Shown piece by piece: positions 42,804 through 51,319 of a stretch of 64,000 bases of DNA. The notes beneath the pieces are model-generated. The model was not told the origin of the DNA and did no database searches. It saw only the letters and a list, made by a program, of their open reading frames with translations. The position numbers and the translations under genes are program-made. The first letter of the stretch is position 1; each line of letters begins with the position of its first letter. The DNA is from Sulfitobacter noctilucicola (GTDB lineage Bacteria; Pseudomonadota; Alphaproteobacteria; Rhodobacterales; Rhodobacteraceae). Where the stretch lies: contig NZ_JASD01000008.1 of the NCBI RefSeq assembly GCF_000622385.1, positions 1,736,001 through 1,800,000 of the forward strand, in the 5' to 3' direction.

Positions 42804-45071
42804 ATGACCCGTTTTGCTGCCCCCATCGCCGAACAAATCTGGGATATGAAGTACCGCTTCAAAGATGCCGATGGCACGCCCCGCGATGTAACGGTCGAGG
42901 ATACATGGCGGCGCATCGCCCGCGATTTGGCTCAAACGGAAAAAGACTCCGCCGCCTGGGAAGAGAAATTCTATACCGCGCTGGAAGATTTCAAATACCT
43001 GCCTGCCGGACGTATCACCGCGGGTGCCGGCACCGCGCGCCGCGTGACACTCTTCAACTGCTTTGTGATGGGCACCGTACCTGACAGCATGGGTGGTATC
43101 TTTGACATGCTCAAAGAGGCAGCCCTGACCATGCAGCAGGGTGGTGGCATCGGGTATGACTTCAGCACCATCCGGCCAAAGGGGGCCGACGTTCTGGGCG
43201 TATCTGCGGATGCCTCCGGCCCGCTCAGCTTTATGGATGTCTGGGATGCCATGTGCCGTACAATCATGTCGGCAGGGTCGCGCCGTGGTGCGATGATGGC
43301 GACGATGCGCTGCGACCACCCGGACGTCGAAGATTTCATCGCCGCCAAATCCGACCCCGCCCGCCTGCGCATGTTCAATATGTCCGTATTGATCACTGAC
43401 CCGTTCATGGAAGCGGTCAAGGCAGACGGCTCCTGGGACCTGACATTTGACGGTAAAGTCTACCGCACCGTGCAAGCTCGCGATCTGTGGGACACGATCA
43501 TGCAGGCCACCTATAGCTACGCAGAGCCGGGCGTGATCTTTATCGACCGGATCAATGCGGCAAACAATCTGAGCTATTGTGAAACGATCGCAGCCACCAA
43601 CCCCTGCGGTGAACAGCCCTTGCCGCCCTATGGTGCCTGCCTTCTCGGGTCGATCAACCTTGCCCGTCTGGTGGCAAACCCCTTTGATGACGCGGCCAAA
43701 CTTGACGAAGAGGCCCTGCAGGAACTCGTCGCCACCGCAGTGCGCATGATGGACAACGTCGTCGATGTCTCCAAATTCCCGCTCGACGCCCAAGCCGCCG
43801 AAGCACAGGCCAAGCGCCGCATCGGTCTTGGTGTTACGGGGCTGGCTGATGCGCTGCTGATGGTCGGCTTGCGCTATGGTTCTGATGAGGCCGCCGCCCA
43901 GACAGAGGCATGGCTTAAAGCAATTGCCCGTGCCTCCTATCTGGCCAGCGTCGACCTTGCCAAAGAAAAAGGCGCATTTCCGCTGTTTGACGCAGAGGCC
44001 TACCTTGCGTCCGGTACAATGCAGCAGATGGACGACGATGTGCGCGACGCGATCCGCACCCACGGCATCCGCAACGCGCTGCTCACCTCGATCGCGCCCA
44101 CAGGAACGATCAGCCTCTATGCGGGCAATGTCTCCAGCGGGATCGAGCCGGTCTTCGCCTATGCTTACACCCGCAAGGTTCTGCAAAAAGACGGATCGCG
44201 CACCGAAGAGGAAGTCGTGGATTACGCTGTCCAGATGTGGCGCGAGCTCAAAGGTGACGCGCCTTTGCCTGATTACTTTGTGAACGCCCAGACCCTACCA
44301 CCGCTGGACCACGTTAAAATGCAGGCGGCCGCACAAAAGTGGGTCGACAGCAGCATTTCAAAAACCATCAACTGCCCCGAAGACATCAGTTTCGATGCCT
44401 TTAAAGACGTCTACATGGAAGCATGGGACACCGGCTGTAAAGGGTGCACAACTTACCGGCCCAACGATGTAACCGGCTCCGTCCTTAGCGTCTCCGAAGA
44501 CACGAAAGCCGACAAGCCTGTGCCAGTGCAGGAAGGTGGCGAGGTCGTCTATATGTCCGAACCGCTTGACCGTCCCGAAGAACTGGAAGGCAACACATAC
44601 AAAGTCAAATGGCCCGACAGCGAGCACGCAATCTACATCACGGTCAACGACATCGTGCTGAACGGCCACCGCCGCCCGTTTGAGGTGTTCATCAACTCCA
44701 AAAATATGGAGCACTTCGCCTGGACCGTTGCACTGACCCGCATGGTCTCTGCCGTCTTCCGCCGGGGCGGCGATGTGTCGTTCGTGGTGGAAGAATTAAA
44801 GGCCGTGTTTGACCCGCGCGGCGGCGCATGGATGGGCGGCAAATACATCCCGTCAATTCTGGCAGCCATCGGCGGCGTGATCGAACAACATATGATCGCG
44901 ACGGGTTTCATCGCGGGCGAGGGTATGGGCCTTAAGACCGATCCGCAGGCCAAAGTCGTAGGCCTTGATGCCCCGCGTGGCAAAGCCTGCACCAGCTGCG
45001 GCCAATACGACCTTCGCATGGTCGAAGGCTGCATGACCTGCGGCTCCTGCGGGCATTCCAAGTGCGGCTGA
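42804..45071 (+). CDS. nrdJ: Adenosylcobalamin-dependent ribonucleotide reductase (class II)
   Basis: 755 residues. Makes deoxyribonucleotides using coenzyme B12, in air or without it. Seen: EKFYTALEDFKYLPAGRITA, FNCFVMGTVPDSMGGIFDML, the MQQGGGIGYDFSTIRPKGAD loop, the active-site NPCGEQPLPPYGACLLGSIN with radical Cys and Glu, and TGTISLYAGNVSSGIEP. The C-terminus CTSCGQYDL-MTCGSCGHSKCG supplies the redox/zinc cysteines that regenerate the active site. Activity depends on cobalamin supply. No B12 riboswitch is evident upstream. Confidence 0.97.
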   Translation: MTRFAAPIAEQIWDMKYRFKDADGTPRDVTVEDTWRRIARDLAQTEKDSAAWEEKFYTALEDFKYLPAGRITAGAGTARRVTLFNCFVMGTVPDSMGGIFDMLKEAALTMQQGGGIGYDFSTIRPKGADVLGVSADASGPLSFMDVWDAMCRTIMSAGSRRGAMMATMRCDHPDVEDFIAAKSDPARLRMFNMSVLITDPFMEAVKADGSWDLTFDGKVYRTVQARDLWDTIMQATYSYAEPGVIFIDRINAANNLSYCETIAATNPCGEQPLPPYGACLLGSINLARLVANPFDDAAKLDEEALQELVATAVRMMDNVVDVSKFPLDAQAAEAQAKRRIGLGVTGLADALLMVGLRYGSDEAAAQTEAWLKAIARASYLASVDLAKEKGAFPLFDAEAYLASGTMQQMDDDVRDAIRTHGIRNALLTSIAPTGTISLYAGNVSSGIEPVFAYAYTRKVLQKDGSRTEEEVVDYAVQMWRELKGDAPLPDYFVNAQTLPPLDHVKMQAAAQKWVDSSISKTINCPEDISFDAFKDVYMEAWDTGCKGCTTYRPNDVTGSVLSVSEDTKADKPVPVQEGGEVVYMSEPLDRPEELEGNTYKVKWPDSEHAIYITVNDIVLNGHRRPFEVFINSKNMEHFAWTVALTRMVSAVFRRGGDVSFVVEELKAVFDPRGGAWMGGKYIPSILAAIGGVIEQHMIATGFIAGEGMGLKTDPQAKVVGLDAPRGKACTSCGQYDLRMVEGCMTCGSCGHSKCG

Positions 45072-45080
45072 ATTGAGCGG

Positions 45081-45113
45081 GGGGCAACGTGTCCAGTATT
45101 TGGCCGTTGTCCC
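45081..45113. terminator. Possible terminator after nrdJ
   Basis: GGGGCAACG pairs with CGTTGTCCC (nine pairs, one G-U) around a 15-base loop, between the convergent nrdJ and aminotransferase genes. No T-run follows, so this is a weak call. Confidence 0.35.
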
Positions 45114-45151
45114 TCCTAATACAAAGTACCAGCCGGTACCTACGATAAGCG

Positions 45152-46486
45152 TTAAATACGGCTAGTCTCGGTATCAATCGCGTTGGCCATCACCTCAACG
45201 ATCAGATCAATTTCAGCGTCCGTTGATGTGAAGCATGGGGCCAGCAAGACGTGATCGCCAGCGGTGCCGTCTGCACAGCCCTGTGACGGATAGCAGATCA
45301 CGCCCGCGTCCTTTGCAGCGTTCAGCACTCGACCGGCGAGGTTCAGCGACACATCAAAGGGTTTCTTTGACGCGCGGTCCTGAACGATTTCCGCGGTCCA
45401 GAACAATCCACGGCCACGAATATCACCTACATGTGCGTGGTCTTCCAGCCGCGCGCGCAGTCCCGCCTCCAGACGGGCACCCTGCTTGCGCACAGCGCTC
45501 AACAAATCGCGGTCTTCTATCTCGCGCATCACGGCCATCGCACCTGCGGTCGCGACGGCATGGCTCATGTAAGTATGGCCGTTCCACAGCTTGCCACTGC
45601 CGCCCAAAATCGCACCGACAACTTTTTCCGACGCCATAACGGCGGCAATCGGCTGGTAGCCCGCGCCCAGGCCTTTGGCCATGGTGGTGATGTCGGCGCA
45701 AATCCCTTCCTGCTCCAAGGCAAAAAGCGAACCTGTGCGGCCCATCCCGCACATCACCTCGTCTGCGATGTACAGAACGCCGTGACGGTCGCAAATCTCG
45801 CGGATGCGTCTGAAATAGCCCGCTGGTGCGGGTTGGGTGCCGAGCGAGGCACCAACGACCGGTTCTGCCACAAAAGCCGCAACATTTTGCGGGCCAAGCG
45901 CCTGAATACGCTCTTCCAGTTGATCGGCCATGCGCCGTGCAAAATCAGCTTCGCTTTCGGCATCTCGCTGGAACCGGTAGGCATAAGCCGCATCGATATG
46001 CTCCACATCAATCAGCAATGGTGCGAAAGGTGCGCGGCGGCCTGCGTGGCCGCTGACCGACAGCGCGGCAAGCGTGTTGCCATGATAACTGGGGGCGCGG
46101 GCAATGATCTTGGCGCGCTGCGGCTCTCCACGCTCCACATGATATTGGCGTGCCAGTTTCAGCGCCGCCTCCATCGCTTCCGATCCGCTGCCCAGATACA
46201 TGACGCGCCCTTCACCTGTACCTTGCGGCGCACGCGCGACCAAAAAATCCGCAAGCTCTTCAGCGGGTTCGTTGGTGAACAGACCTGTATGGGCAAACGA
46301 CAGTGTTTCCATCTGCCGCGCGACGGCATCGCGCACGGCACGGTTATCATGGCCCAGACTGGACACCGCCGCACCTCCGCAGGCATCCAGATAACGTTTG
46401 CCCGTGCTGTCGATCAGATAGGCCCCTTCACCCCTAACGATGGTGGGCTGATCTCCGGTCAAGGTGCGGCGCAAAACGTGGCTCAT
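45152..46486 (-). CDS. Class III aminotransferase
   Basis: 444 residues from ATG 46486 (MSHVLRRTLTGDQPTIVRGE). PLP enzyme acting on an omega-amino group. Seen: GKRYLDACGGAAVSSLGHDN, GSEAMEAALKLARQYHVERG, SYHGNTLAALSVSGHAGRR, AAFVAEPVVGAS, LYIADEVMCGMGRTG, and TTMAKGLGAGYQPIAA with the PLP lysine. The C-terminal VICYPSQGCADGTAGDHVLL is typical of a branch annotated 'aspartate aminotransferase family' whose substrate is unknown. It is a second copy-type relative of the aminotransferase at the left edge, but clearly a different subfamily. Followed upstream by 161 bases with no clear gene. Confidence 0.93.
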   Translation of the reverse strand: MSHVLRRTLTGDQPTIVRGEGAYLIDSTGKRYLDACGGAAVSSLGHDNRAVRDAVARQMETLSFAHTGLFTNEPAEELADFLVARAPQGTGEGRVMYLGSGSEAMEAALKLARQYHVERGEPQRAKIIARAPSYHGNTLAALSVSGHAGRRAPFAPLLIDVEHIDAAYAYRFQRDAESEADFARRMADQLEERIQALGPQNVAAFVAEPVVGASLGTQPAPAGYFRRIREICDRHGVLYIADEVMCGMGRTGSLFALEQEGICADITTMAKGLGAGYQPIAAVMASEKVVGAILGGSGKLWNGHTYMSHAVATAGAMAVMREIEDRDLLSAVRKQGARLEAGLRARLEDHAHVGDIRGRGLFWTAEIVQDRASKKPFDVSLNLAGRVLNAAKDAGVICYPSQGCADGTAGDHVLLAPCFTSTDAEIDLIVEVMANAIDTETSRI

Positions 46487-46647
46487 CTGGTTTCTCCGAA
46501 TGGGGCGAGTTTTTTCCCGCCAAGCGCGTGAATGGTATCTCAGACAGGCAGTATCGCTCAATTCGGATGATCTGTCTCGGAACATCTGCAACGCGTGGAT
46601 CGAAACCAAAAGATGGTATCTGCGCGAACCCCTCTGCGGGCGTTACG

Positions 46648-47784
46648 TCAGATGACATCAGCCAGATGAGTAACGCTGAAATCTGCGCCAAGATGGATCA
46701 TGTCGTCAACCTGTGCAGGCAAAGACGCCGCATTCCCGACGTCGCGCAGCATTGACGCAGGTACCGTCGTAGTGCGCGACAAAGCGCGGGCAGGGGGCTC
46801 TCCCACATCGTTAATCAGGACGTCGAGAGATCGCGCCATGGTGACGTCCGCTCCGGCCAGCGTGCCATCAGACAGGGTCAGGCGACCACCCGCCCGTTTG
46901 ATTTGCCGGCCGTTCAGTTCGAAGTGGGTGATATCGGACCCTGCACAGGCCATTGCATCGGTCACTACAAAGATGTCTCGGGGTCCTTTATGCGCGGCCA
47001 GCGCAAGGCGGATCGTGGCGGGGTGAACATGAACGCCGTCTGCGATCAATCCGGCGGAGGCCTGTGGGTGGCTCATGGCGGCCCCGACCAACCCAGGCGC
47101 ACGGCTTGTCAGCGGGCTCATCGCGTTGAACAGATGGGTGGCACAGCGGGCACCGGCATCAAACGCGCGCATTGCGGTATCGTAGTCGGTGTCACTGTGG
47201 CCCAGCGACACAATCACCCCTGCGTCGGCCAAGGTGCTGATATCGCTAAGGGAGACAGTTTCGGGGGCCAGTGTGACCATGAGGTTCGGCAGACTGTCAG
47301 CGGCGTCCAGCAGCACCTTCATGTCGTCGGTCGTCATGGCGCGGATCAGCCCGGCGTCATGCGCACCTTTCTTGACGACGTTCAGATGCGGCCCCTCAAG
47401 ATGAAGTCCGGCGACCCCTTTGACACCGCCGCGCACGGCCTGCCGGACGGCTTCAATCGCTGCCGCAGTGATCTTGGGCCTGTCGGTGATCAACGTCGGA
47501 AGGAACGCTCGCGTGCCGAGCGACATATGCGCCTGCGCCATGATCTCGACGGTTTCAACGGTCGGCGCGCTATTGAACATCAGCCCGCCACCGCCATTCA
47601 CCTGAAGATCGACAAACCCCGGCATGATCGTGCCGCCATCAAGGTTGATCTGGCGCGTGTCTTTGGAGATCTGCGTTTCGGGAACGACCTTGGCCGCATT
47701 GCCCTCGACGATCACAGCTTGCGCTGTCAGAATTTGCGTTCCGTCAAAGACATTTGCACCGACCAGCGCCAGTGACTGTTTCAT
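46648..47784 (-). CDS. nagA: N-acetylglucosamine-6-phosphate deacetylase
   Basis: 378 residues from ATG 47784. Removes acetate from GlcNAc-6-phosphate. Amidohydrolase fold: IMPGFVDLQVNGGGGLMFNS, GLHLEGPHLNVVKKGAHDAG with the metal-binding Glu, SLGHSDTDYDTAMRAFDAGA and CATHLFNAMSPL with metal/substrate His, and FVVTDAMACAGSD with the catalytic Asp. It overlaps the kinase gene upstream by four bases. NagB deaminase is not in the window. Confidence 0.94.
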   Translation of the reverse strand: MKQSLALVGANVFDGTQILTAQAVIVEGNAAKVVPETQISKDTRQINLDGGTIMPGFVDLQVNGGGGLMFNSAPTVETVEIMAQAHMSLGTRAFLPTLITDRPKITAAAIEAVRQAVRGGVKGVAGLHLEGPHLNVVKKGAHDAGLIRAMTTDDMKVLLDAADSLPNLMVTLAPETVSLSDISTLADAGVIVSLGHSDTDYDTAMRAFDAGARCATHLFNAMSPLTSRAPGLVGAAMSHPQASAGLIADGVHVHPATIRLALAAHKGPRDIFVVTDAMACAGSDITHFELNGRQIKRAGGRLTLSDGTLAGADVTMARSLDVLINDVGEPPARALSRTTTVPASMLRDVGNAASLPAQVDDMIHLGADFSVTHLADVI

Positions 47785-48662
47785 GTGTTCGCCAGCGCGG
47801 TTTGCCACGCCATCGCAAAAGCGCCATCAAGCGCAGTGCCGCGGGGCTTAATCACATTTTCGACCATCTCGGCAGGCAGATAATTGCGGTAATGCGGGCC
47901 AACCCCGCCCGCGAGCGCCAGTTGGTCGCCTGTCTGAAAGCCGAGCGTCCGCAGGCAGTGGATGATATAATCCGCGCCCTTCTTCATCAGTTCCTGACCG
48001 ACCGCATCACCTTGCGCTGCATGCTCGATCACATCGCGGGCAAGTTTTGCAAAATCACCGGGCGCCGCTGACGATGCGAAATAGATCATGTCAATCAGAC
48101 CACCCTGATCGGACAGAACCTTTTCGGTCAACGGACTATGCGCCCGCAACCCGTCTTCTGCCATAACGATCTGCTCAAGCAGATGACGGCCCAGCCACGA
48201 CCCGGATGCCTGATCCGATATGTCAAATCCCCAACCGCCGACCGTATGCAAGCCCAGAGCCTTTTGGCGTGCCACGATGGTGCCGGTGCCAAGGGCAACA
48301 ACATACCCGTCTGTATCACCCAGCGCGCCCCTGACCGAAGTGGCGCGGTCCCCTGTGACACTGGAACGGCCATAGGGCAGAGCGGCCCGAACGGCTTCCA
48401 TTTCCACGTCGGAATGTGCGCCCGCCACGCCAAAATGTGCTGTGATCTGATCAAGTGGTACATGACCTAGGTCGGCTTGCTGCAAGGCTTCTGTGACCGC
48501 ACCCGTCAGATTGCGGATCGCATTTTCGAAGTTGCTGTGAACATTGCCGGGACCGCCTTCGGCCTGTCCCAAAATGCCCGCTTCGATCGTGCCCGCGCAG
48601 GCACGACAGCCGGTACCCCCGCCATCCGCGGCGACAAGAACGGATTGCTGCGTCGTCTTCAT
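47781..48662 (-). CDS. BadF/BcrA-type ATPase, probable N-acetylglucosamine kinase
   Basis: 293 residues of the ASKHA fold. VLVAADGGGTGCRACAG is the phosphate-1 loop, VVALGTGTIVARQKALGLHT the phosphate-2 region, and GGWGFDISDQASGSWLGRHL the conserved sugar-kinase loop. LALAGGVGPHYRNYLP is the adenosine motif. With nagA immediately downstream and overlapping, phosphorylation of GlcNAc (or an anhydro-muropeptide sugar) is the natural role; this is from context, not proof. Confidence 0.88.
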   Translation of the reverse strand: MKTTQQSVLVAADGGGTGCRACAGTIEAGILGQAEGGPGNVHSNFENAIRNLTGAVTEALQQADLGHVPLDQITAHFGVAGAHSDVEMEAVRAALPYGRSSVTGDRATSVRGALGDTDGYVVALGTGTIVARQKALGLHTVGGWGFDISDQASGSWLGRHLLEQIVMAEDGLRAHSPLTEKVLSDQGGLIDMIYFASSAAPGDFAKLARDVIEHAAQGDAVGQELMKKGADYIIHCLRTLGFQTGDQLALAGGVGPHYRNYLPAEMVENVIKPRGTALDGAFAMAWQTALANT

Positions 48663-48722
48663 AATCTTGTTATAAGGCGGGCTTGCGCCAAAAGCCCAGA
48701 GCCGTTGTGCATGGTGTTTTGC

Positions 48723-49250
48723 TCATAGCGATGCCGCTGCGCGACTTGCCTGATCGTACTGGCCCGAAATGGCACGCAGACCTGCTGCAATTTCGCGCAG
48801 ATCGTCGCCAGTGGTGTCGACACGGCTCAACCCGTCCAGAAAACAGCTCTTGCGCACAGCCCGGTACGCTTCACACAGCGCGGCCCCTTCTTCGGATGTG
48901 CGATAAAACACTTCTTTTCCGCGCTTGTCGGAAGCAAGCAAACCGGATTTCAACAACTTGCGCAGGGCATAATTAACTGTGTGCGTGTCTTCGATGTTAA
49001 GCAGAAAACAGATATCGGTCAGCCGCTTTTCGCGTCCCCGGTGGTTGGTGTTATGCAGAACCAGTATTTCAAGCGGTGTCAGTTCCGCATTTCCTGCCGC
49101 CGTCATGCAACGCGCCATCCAACGGGTGAAAGCATTGTAGGCAATTATCATGCCGTATTCGAGTTCAGATGCTTCCCAGCCCTCTCCTTCTGCAAGATGG
49201 CGGGACGACACGATGCGGCGTTCGGGCAGGGGGCGGGACGAGTTGGGCAT
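48723..49250 (-). CDS. MarR-type winged-helix transcriptional regulator
   Basis: 175 residues. The winged-helix region is LTPLEILVLHNTNHRGREKR, LTDICFLLNIEDTHTVNYAL with recognition helix NYALRKLLKSGLL, and the wing ASDKRGKEVFYRTSEEGAAL. The protein has long flanking helices for dimerisation. GAGGTT ribosome site. It is the first gene of the unit that continues into the kinase (60 bases later) and nagA, so it probably controls amino-sugar use. A perfect palindrome lies 38-54 bases upstream of its start. Confidence 0.88.
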   Translation of the reverse strand: MPNSSRPLPERRIVSSRHLAEGEGWEASELEYGMIIAYNAFTRWMARCMTAAGNAELTPLEILVLHNTNHRGREKRLTDICFLLNIEDTHTVNYALRKLLKSGLLASDKRGKEVFYRTSEEGAALCEAYRAVRKSCFLDGLSRVDTTGDDLREIAAGLRAISGQYDQASRAAASL

Positions 49251-49287
49251 AGAACCTCACGGAGTTGACCCCCTTGACGTTAGCGAA

Positions 49288-49304
49288 TTGTAAACGATTT
49301 ACAA
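49288..49304. promoter_or_regulatory. Palindromic operator candidate TTGTAAA-CGA-TTTACAA
   Basis: Perfect 7-bp arms around a 3-base centre, 17 bases in all, between the MarR-type gene and the Hint gene. The centre is 46 bases before the regulator's ATG, overlapping the expected promoter. The AT-rich symmetric form is what MarR dimers bind. Autoregulation is inferred. Confidence 0.6.
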
Positions 49305-49603
49305 GCGTGACCAGACACTCCAACCCAGCGATATGGCAAGCAGTCTGCGCAATCATAGCGGGTAAACGTGCTTCCACTACCACGGATTCTAAAATGACGT
49401 CCCGTCAGATGTACGGTCGACTTATGCTGCATATGGTGGATGAGGCTGTGGAAATATCAACATATTGATTTTCGCGTCATGCGGGAATGCTTCTTTAACA
49501 GAATTCCGCAACGCATTGGAAATTGTCACAAAAAGCGACTTCCAAGCTCAGGTCTCATTTGTTAATCTTTCTTTAATAAAAACTGAGGCAGGCAGAACGA
49601 GCA
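49305..49603. other. Intergenic region before the Hint gene
   Basis: About 300 bases without a gene I can support. The last 120 bases are AT-rich (for example TTGTTAATCTTTCTTTAATA) and probably contain the promoter of the plus-strand Hint gene, whose ribosome site is weak (GGCAGG). Confidence 0.4.
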
Positions 49604-50680
49604 ATGAAAACGGGCTTTCGAGGCACGTTTGTCATCAGCTGGTCGCAAACAGAACTAGACGGCCTTGATGCCGCCCCGCTGCAAAACCTAAAAATAGGTG
49701 CGGCATGGGCATGGCGCGGGGATGCCATCCGGGTGGATGGACCATCGGACGTTTTGCGGCTGGATCAGGCAGACGGCGCAGATAAACTTCGCAAACGAGC
49801 GGCACGCATGGTGCACCGGCTGGTCGGTGCGGCGTTGGATAAAGAAGCACCCCAGCTTTCGGATCAGCAAAAAGAAGCGCTGGATCACTCACCTTTGATG
49901 GATAACAGCTTTGTCGTTACGGACGGTGGCAAAAGCTACACCGTGACGCTGATCGAAGTCGGCGGCGGCAACCAGCCGCTCCTGATGTTTCTCAATGAAA
50001 TCCCGCCCCGCAATTGCGACCTCTGGATCGTACATCACACATTGGGCTCGATGCCGAATGATCTGGATTCAGACGGCAGCGGCGGCGTCATTTGCTTTAC
50101 GCCCGGCACACGTATCCAGACGCCCGAAGGTCTGATGCTGATCGAGGATTTGCGCGAAGGCGATCTGGTGCAGACAAAAGACAACGGCAGCCAGCCTGTC
50201 CGCTGGATCGGCAGTCGCCGGATGACCGGCGCACGCCTTTTCGCGATGCCCAAACTCCGCCCCGTGCGTATTTCCTCGGGTATGTTCAGTAACGGCATCC
50301 CAGATGAGGATCTGATCGTCTCTCCGGAACACCGCATTTTGGTCAAGGGTGCCGTCGCGCAAGAGCTTTTCAACACACCAGAAGTGCTCGTCGCGGCCAA
50401 AGACCTGATCAACGGCGATACCGTTACGGTCGATTTGAAAATGCGCGAGGTCACCTATGTGCATCTGCTGTTCGATCGTCATCAGGTGATGTGGGCAAAC
50501 GGCGTGGAAACCGAAAGCTTCCATCCCGCGTCAGCAGCACTCAGCACACTCAGCGAAGTGGACCGTGCCCGTCTTCTGGCCAATCATCCCGAGCTTGAGT
50601 TTGATCCGCACACCTACGGCAGCTTTGCACGGCGCAAATTGTCTGCATCCGAAGCGGCAATACTGAACCACGCAGCATAG
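49604..50680 (+). CDS. Hint-domain protein
   Basis: 358 residues. The N-terminal 160 residues are unidentified (FVISWSQTELDGLDAAPLQN, RGDAIRVDGPSDVLRLDQAD). The Hint domain runs from Cys164 (ICFTPGTRIQTPEG) to about 310, with LREGDLVQTKDNGSQPVRWI, VSPEHRILVKGAVAQELFNT and TYVHLLFDRHQVMWANGVET. It is the same subfamily as the Hint half of the protein at 2389-3603 but with a different N-terminal domain. Such proteins are common in Rhodobacterales; export and self-processing are suspected but unproven. No signal peptide. Confidence 0.88.
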   Translation: MKTGFRGTFVISWSQTELDGLDAAPLQNLKIGAAWAWRGDAIRVDGPSDVLRLDQADGADKLRKRAARMVHRLVGAALDKEAPQLSDQQKEALDHSPLMDNSFVVTDGGKSYTVTLIEVGGGNQPLLMFLNEIPPRNCDLWIVHHTLGSMPNDLDSDGSGGVICFTPGTRIQTPEGLMLIEDLREGDLVQTKDNGSQPVRWIGSRRMTGARLFAMPKLRPVRISSGMFSNGIPDEDLIVSPEHRILVKGAVAQELFNTPEVLVAAKDLINGDTVTVDLKMREVTYVHLLFDRHQVMWANGVETESFHPASAALSTLSEVDRARLLANHPELEFDPHTYGSFARRKLSASEAAILNHAA

Positions 50681-50686
50681 ATTTAC

Positions 50687-50717
50687 GGGCGCGTGCCGCA
50701 TAAACTGCGGCGCGGCC
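50687..50717. terminator. GC-rich hairpin, probable shared terminator
   Basis: GCCGCA-TAAAC-TGCGGC core stem, extended by GGGC/GCCC arms with bulges, between the convergent Hint and tlpA-like genes. No T-run. Confidence 0.4.
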
Positions 50718-50727
50718 CCCTCTGAGG

Positions 50728-51297
50728 TCAGCCGTCTGTGCGGCTTTTCACAAGCGTCTCAATAATTTTTTTCGCATCATCACTGTACCAGTCGGCATCG
50801 CCCCGCAGCCGTGCGATCTCGCGCCCTTCAGGGTCGAGAATCACTGTGATCGGTAAGCCGAAGACCCCCATTTGTGCGGCCAACGCCTGCTTTGGGTCCT
50901 GATGGCGCGGCAGGCTGTCGATCCCTGCCTCGGCGAAAAACTTCTTGATCCCCTGAGGCGAATTGCGCCCGGTCGCGATGGTCAGCACCTCGAAATCGGC
51001 ACCGCCGAACTCTTTTTGCAGCGCGTTAAGCTGTGGCATTTCCTTGCGGCAAGGCGCACACCACGTGGCCCAGAAATTTACCAGAACGTACTTCCCCTTA
51101 TAGTCCGCAAGCGTCCCTTTGCCTGCATCATCGGCCAGTTGAAAAGCCGCATCAGAGGTCGCTTCGGGTGTGCTGTGGACGATCAGTTTCTTCATGTCTC
51201 CGTCACGGATCGACAGAATGTCGGGACCTGCGGCAAGCGCTGCATTTGCACTGGTCAAAAGGGCCGTATACACGAGGCCGAGTAAGACTTTTTTCAT
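50728..51297 (-). CDS. TlpA-like periplasmic thioredoxin
   Basis: 189 residues from ATG 51297, where a signal peptide starts ([20 protein letters not shown]). Thioredoxin fold of the AhpC/TSA-TlpA type: [20 protein letters not shown] with active site [25 protein letters not shown], and cis-Pro loop [20 protein letters not shown]. Reduces disulfides outside the cytoplasm, for example in cytochrome c or oxidase assembly (family knowledge). The start is only 22 bases from the divergent argH start. Confidence 0.92.
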   Translation of the reverse strand: MKKVLLGLVYTALLTSANAALAAGPDILSIRDGDMKKLIVHSTPEATSDAAFQLADDAGKGTLADYKGKYVLVNFWATWCAPCRKEMPQLNALQKEFGGADFEVLTIATGRNSPQGIKKFFAEAGIDSLPRHQDPKQALAAQMGVFGLPITVILDPEGREIARLRGDADWYSDDAKKIIETLVKSRTDG

Positions 51298-51319
51298 TCG
51301 TCCCTCCGAGGGTTTCTTC

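Noticed and set aside
42708..44186. 492-codon minus-strand frame across nrdJ
   Set aside because: Antisense shadow. The nrdJ active-site and zinc motifs lie on the plus strand.
45431..46531. 366-codon plus-strand frame across the class III aminotransferase
   Set aside because: Shadow; PLP motifs are on the minus strand.
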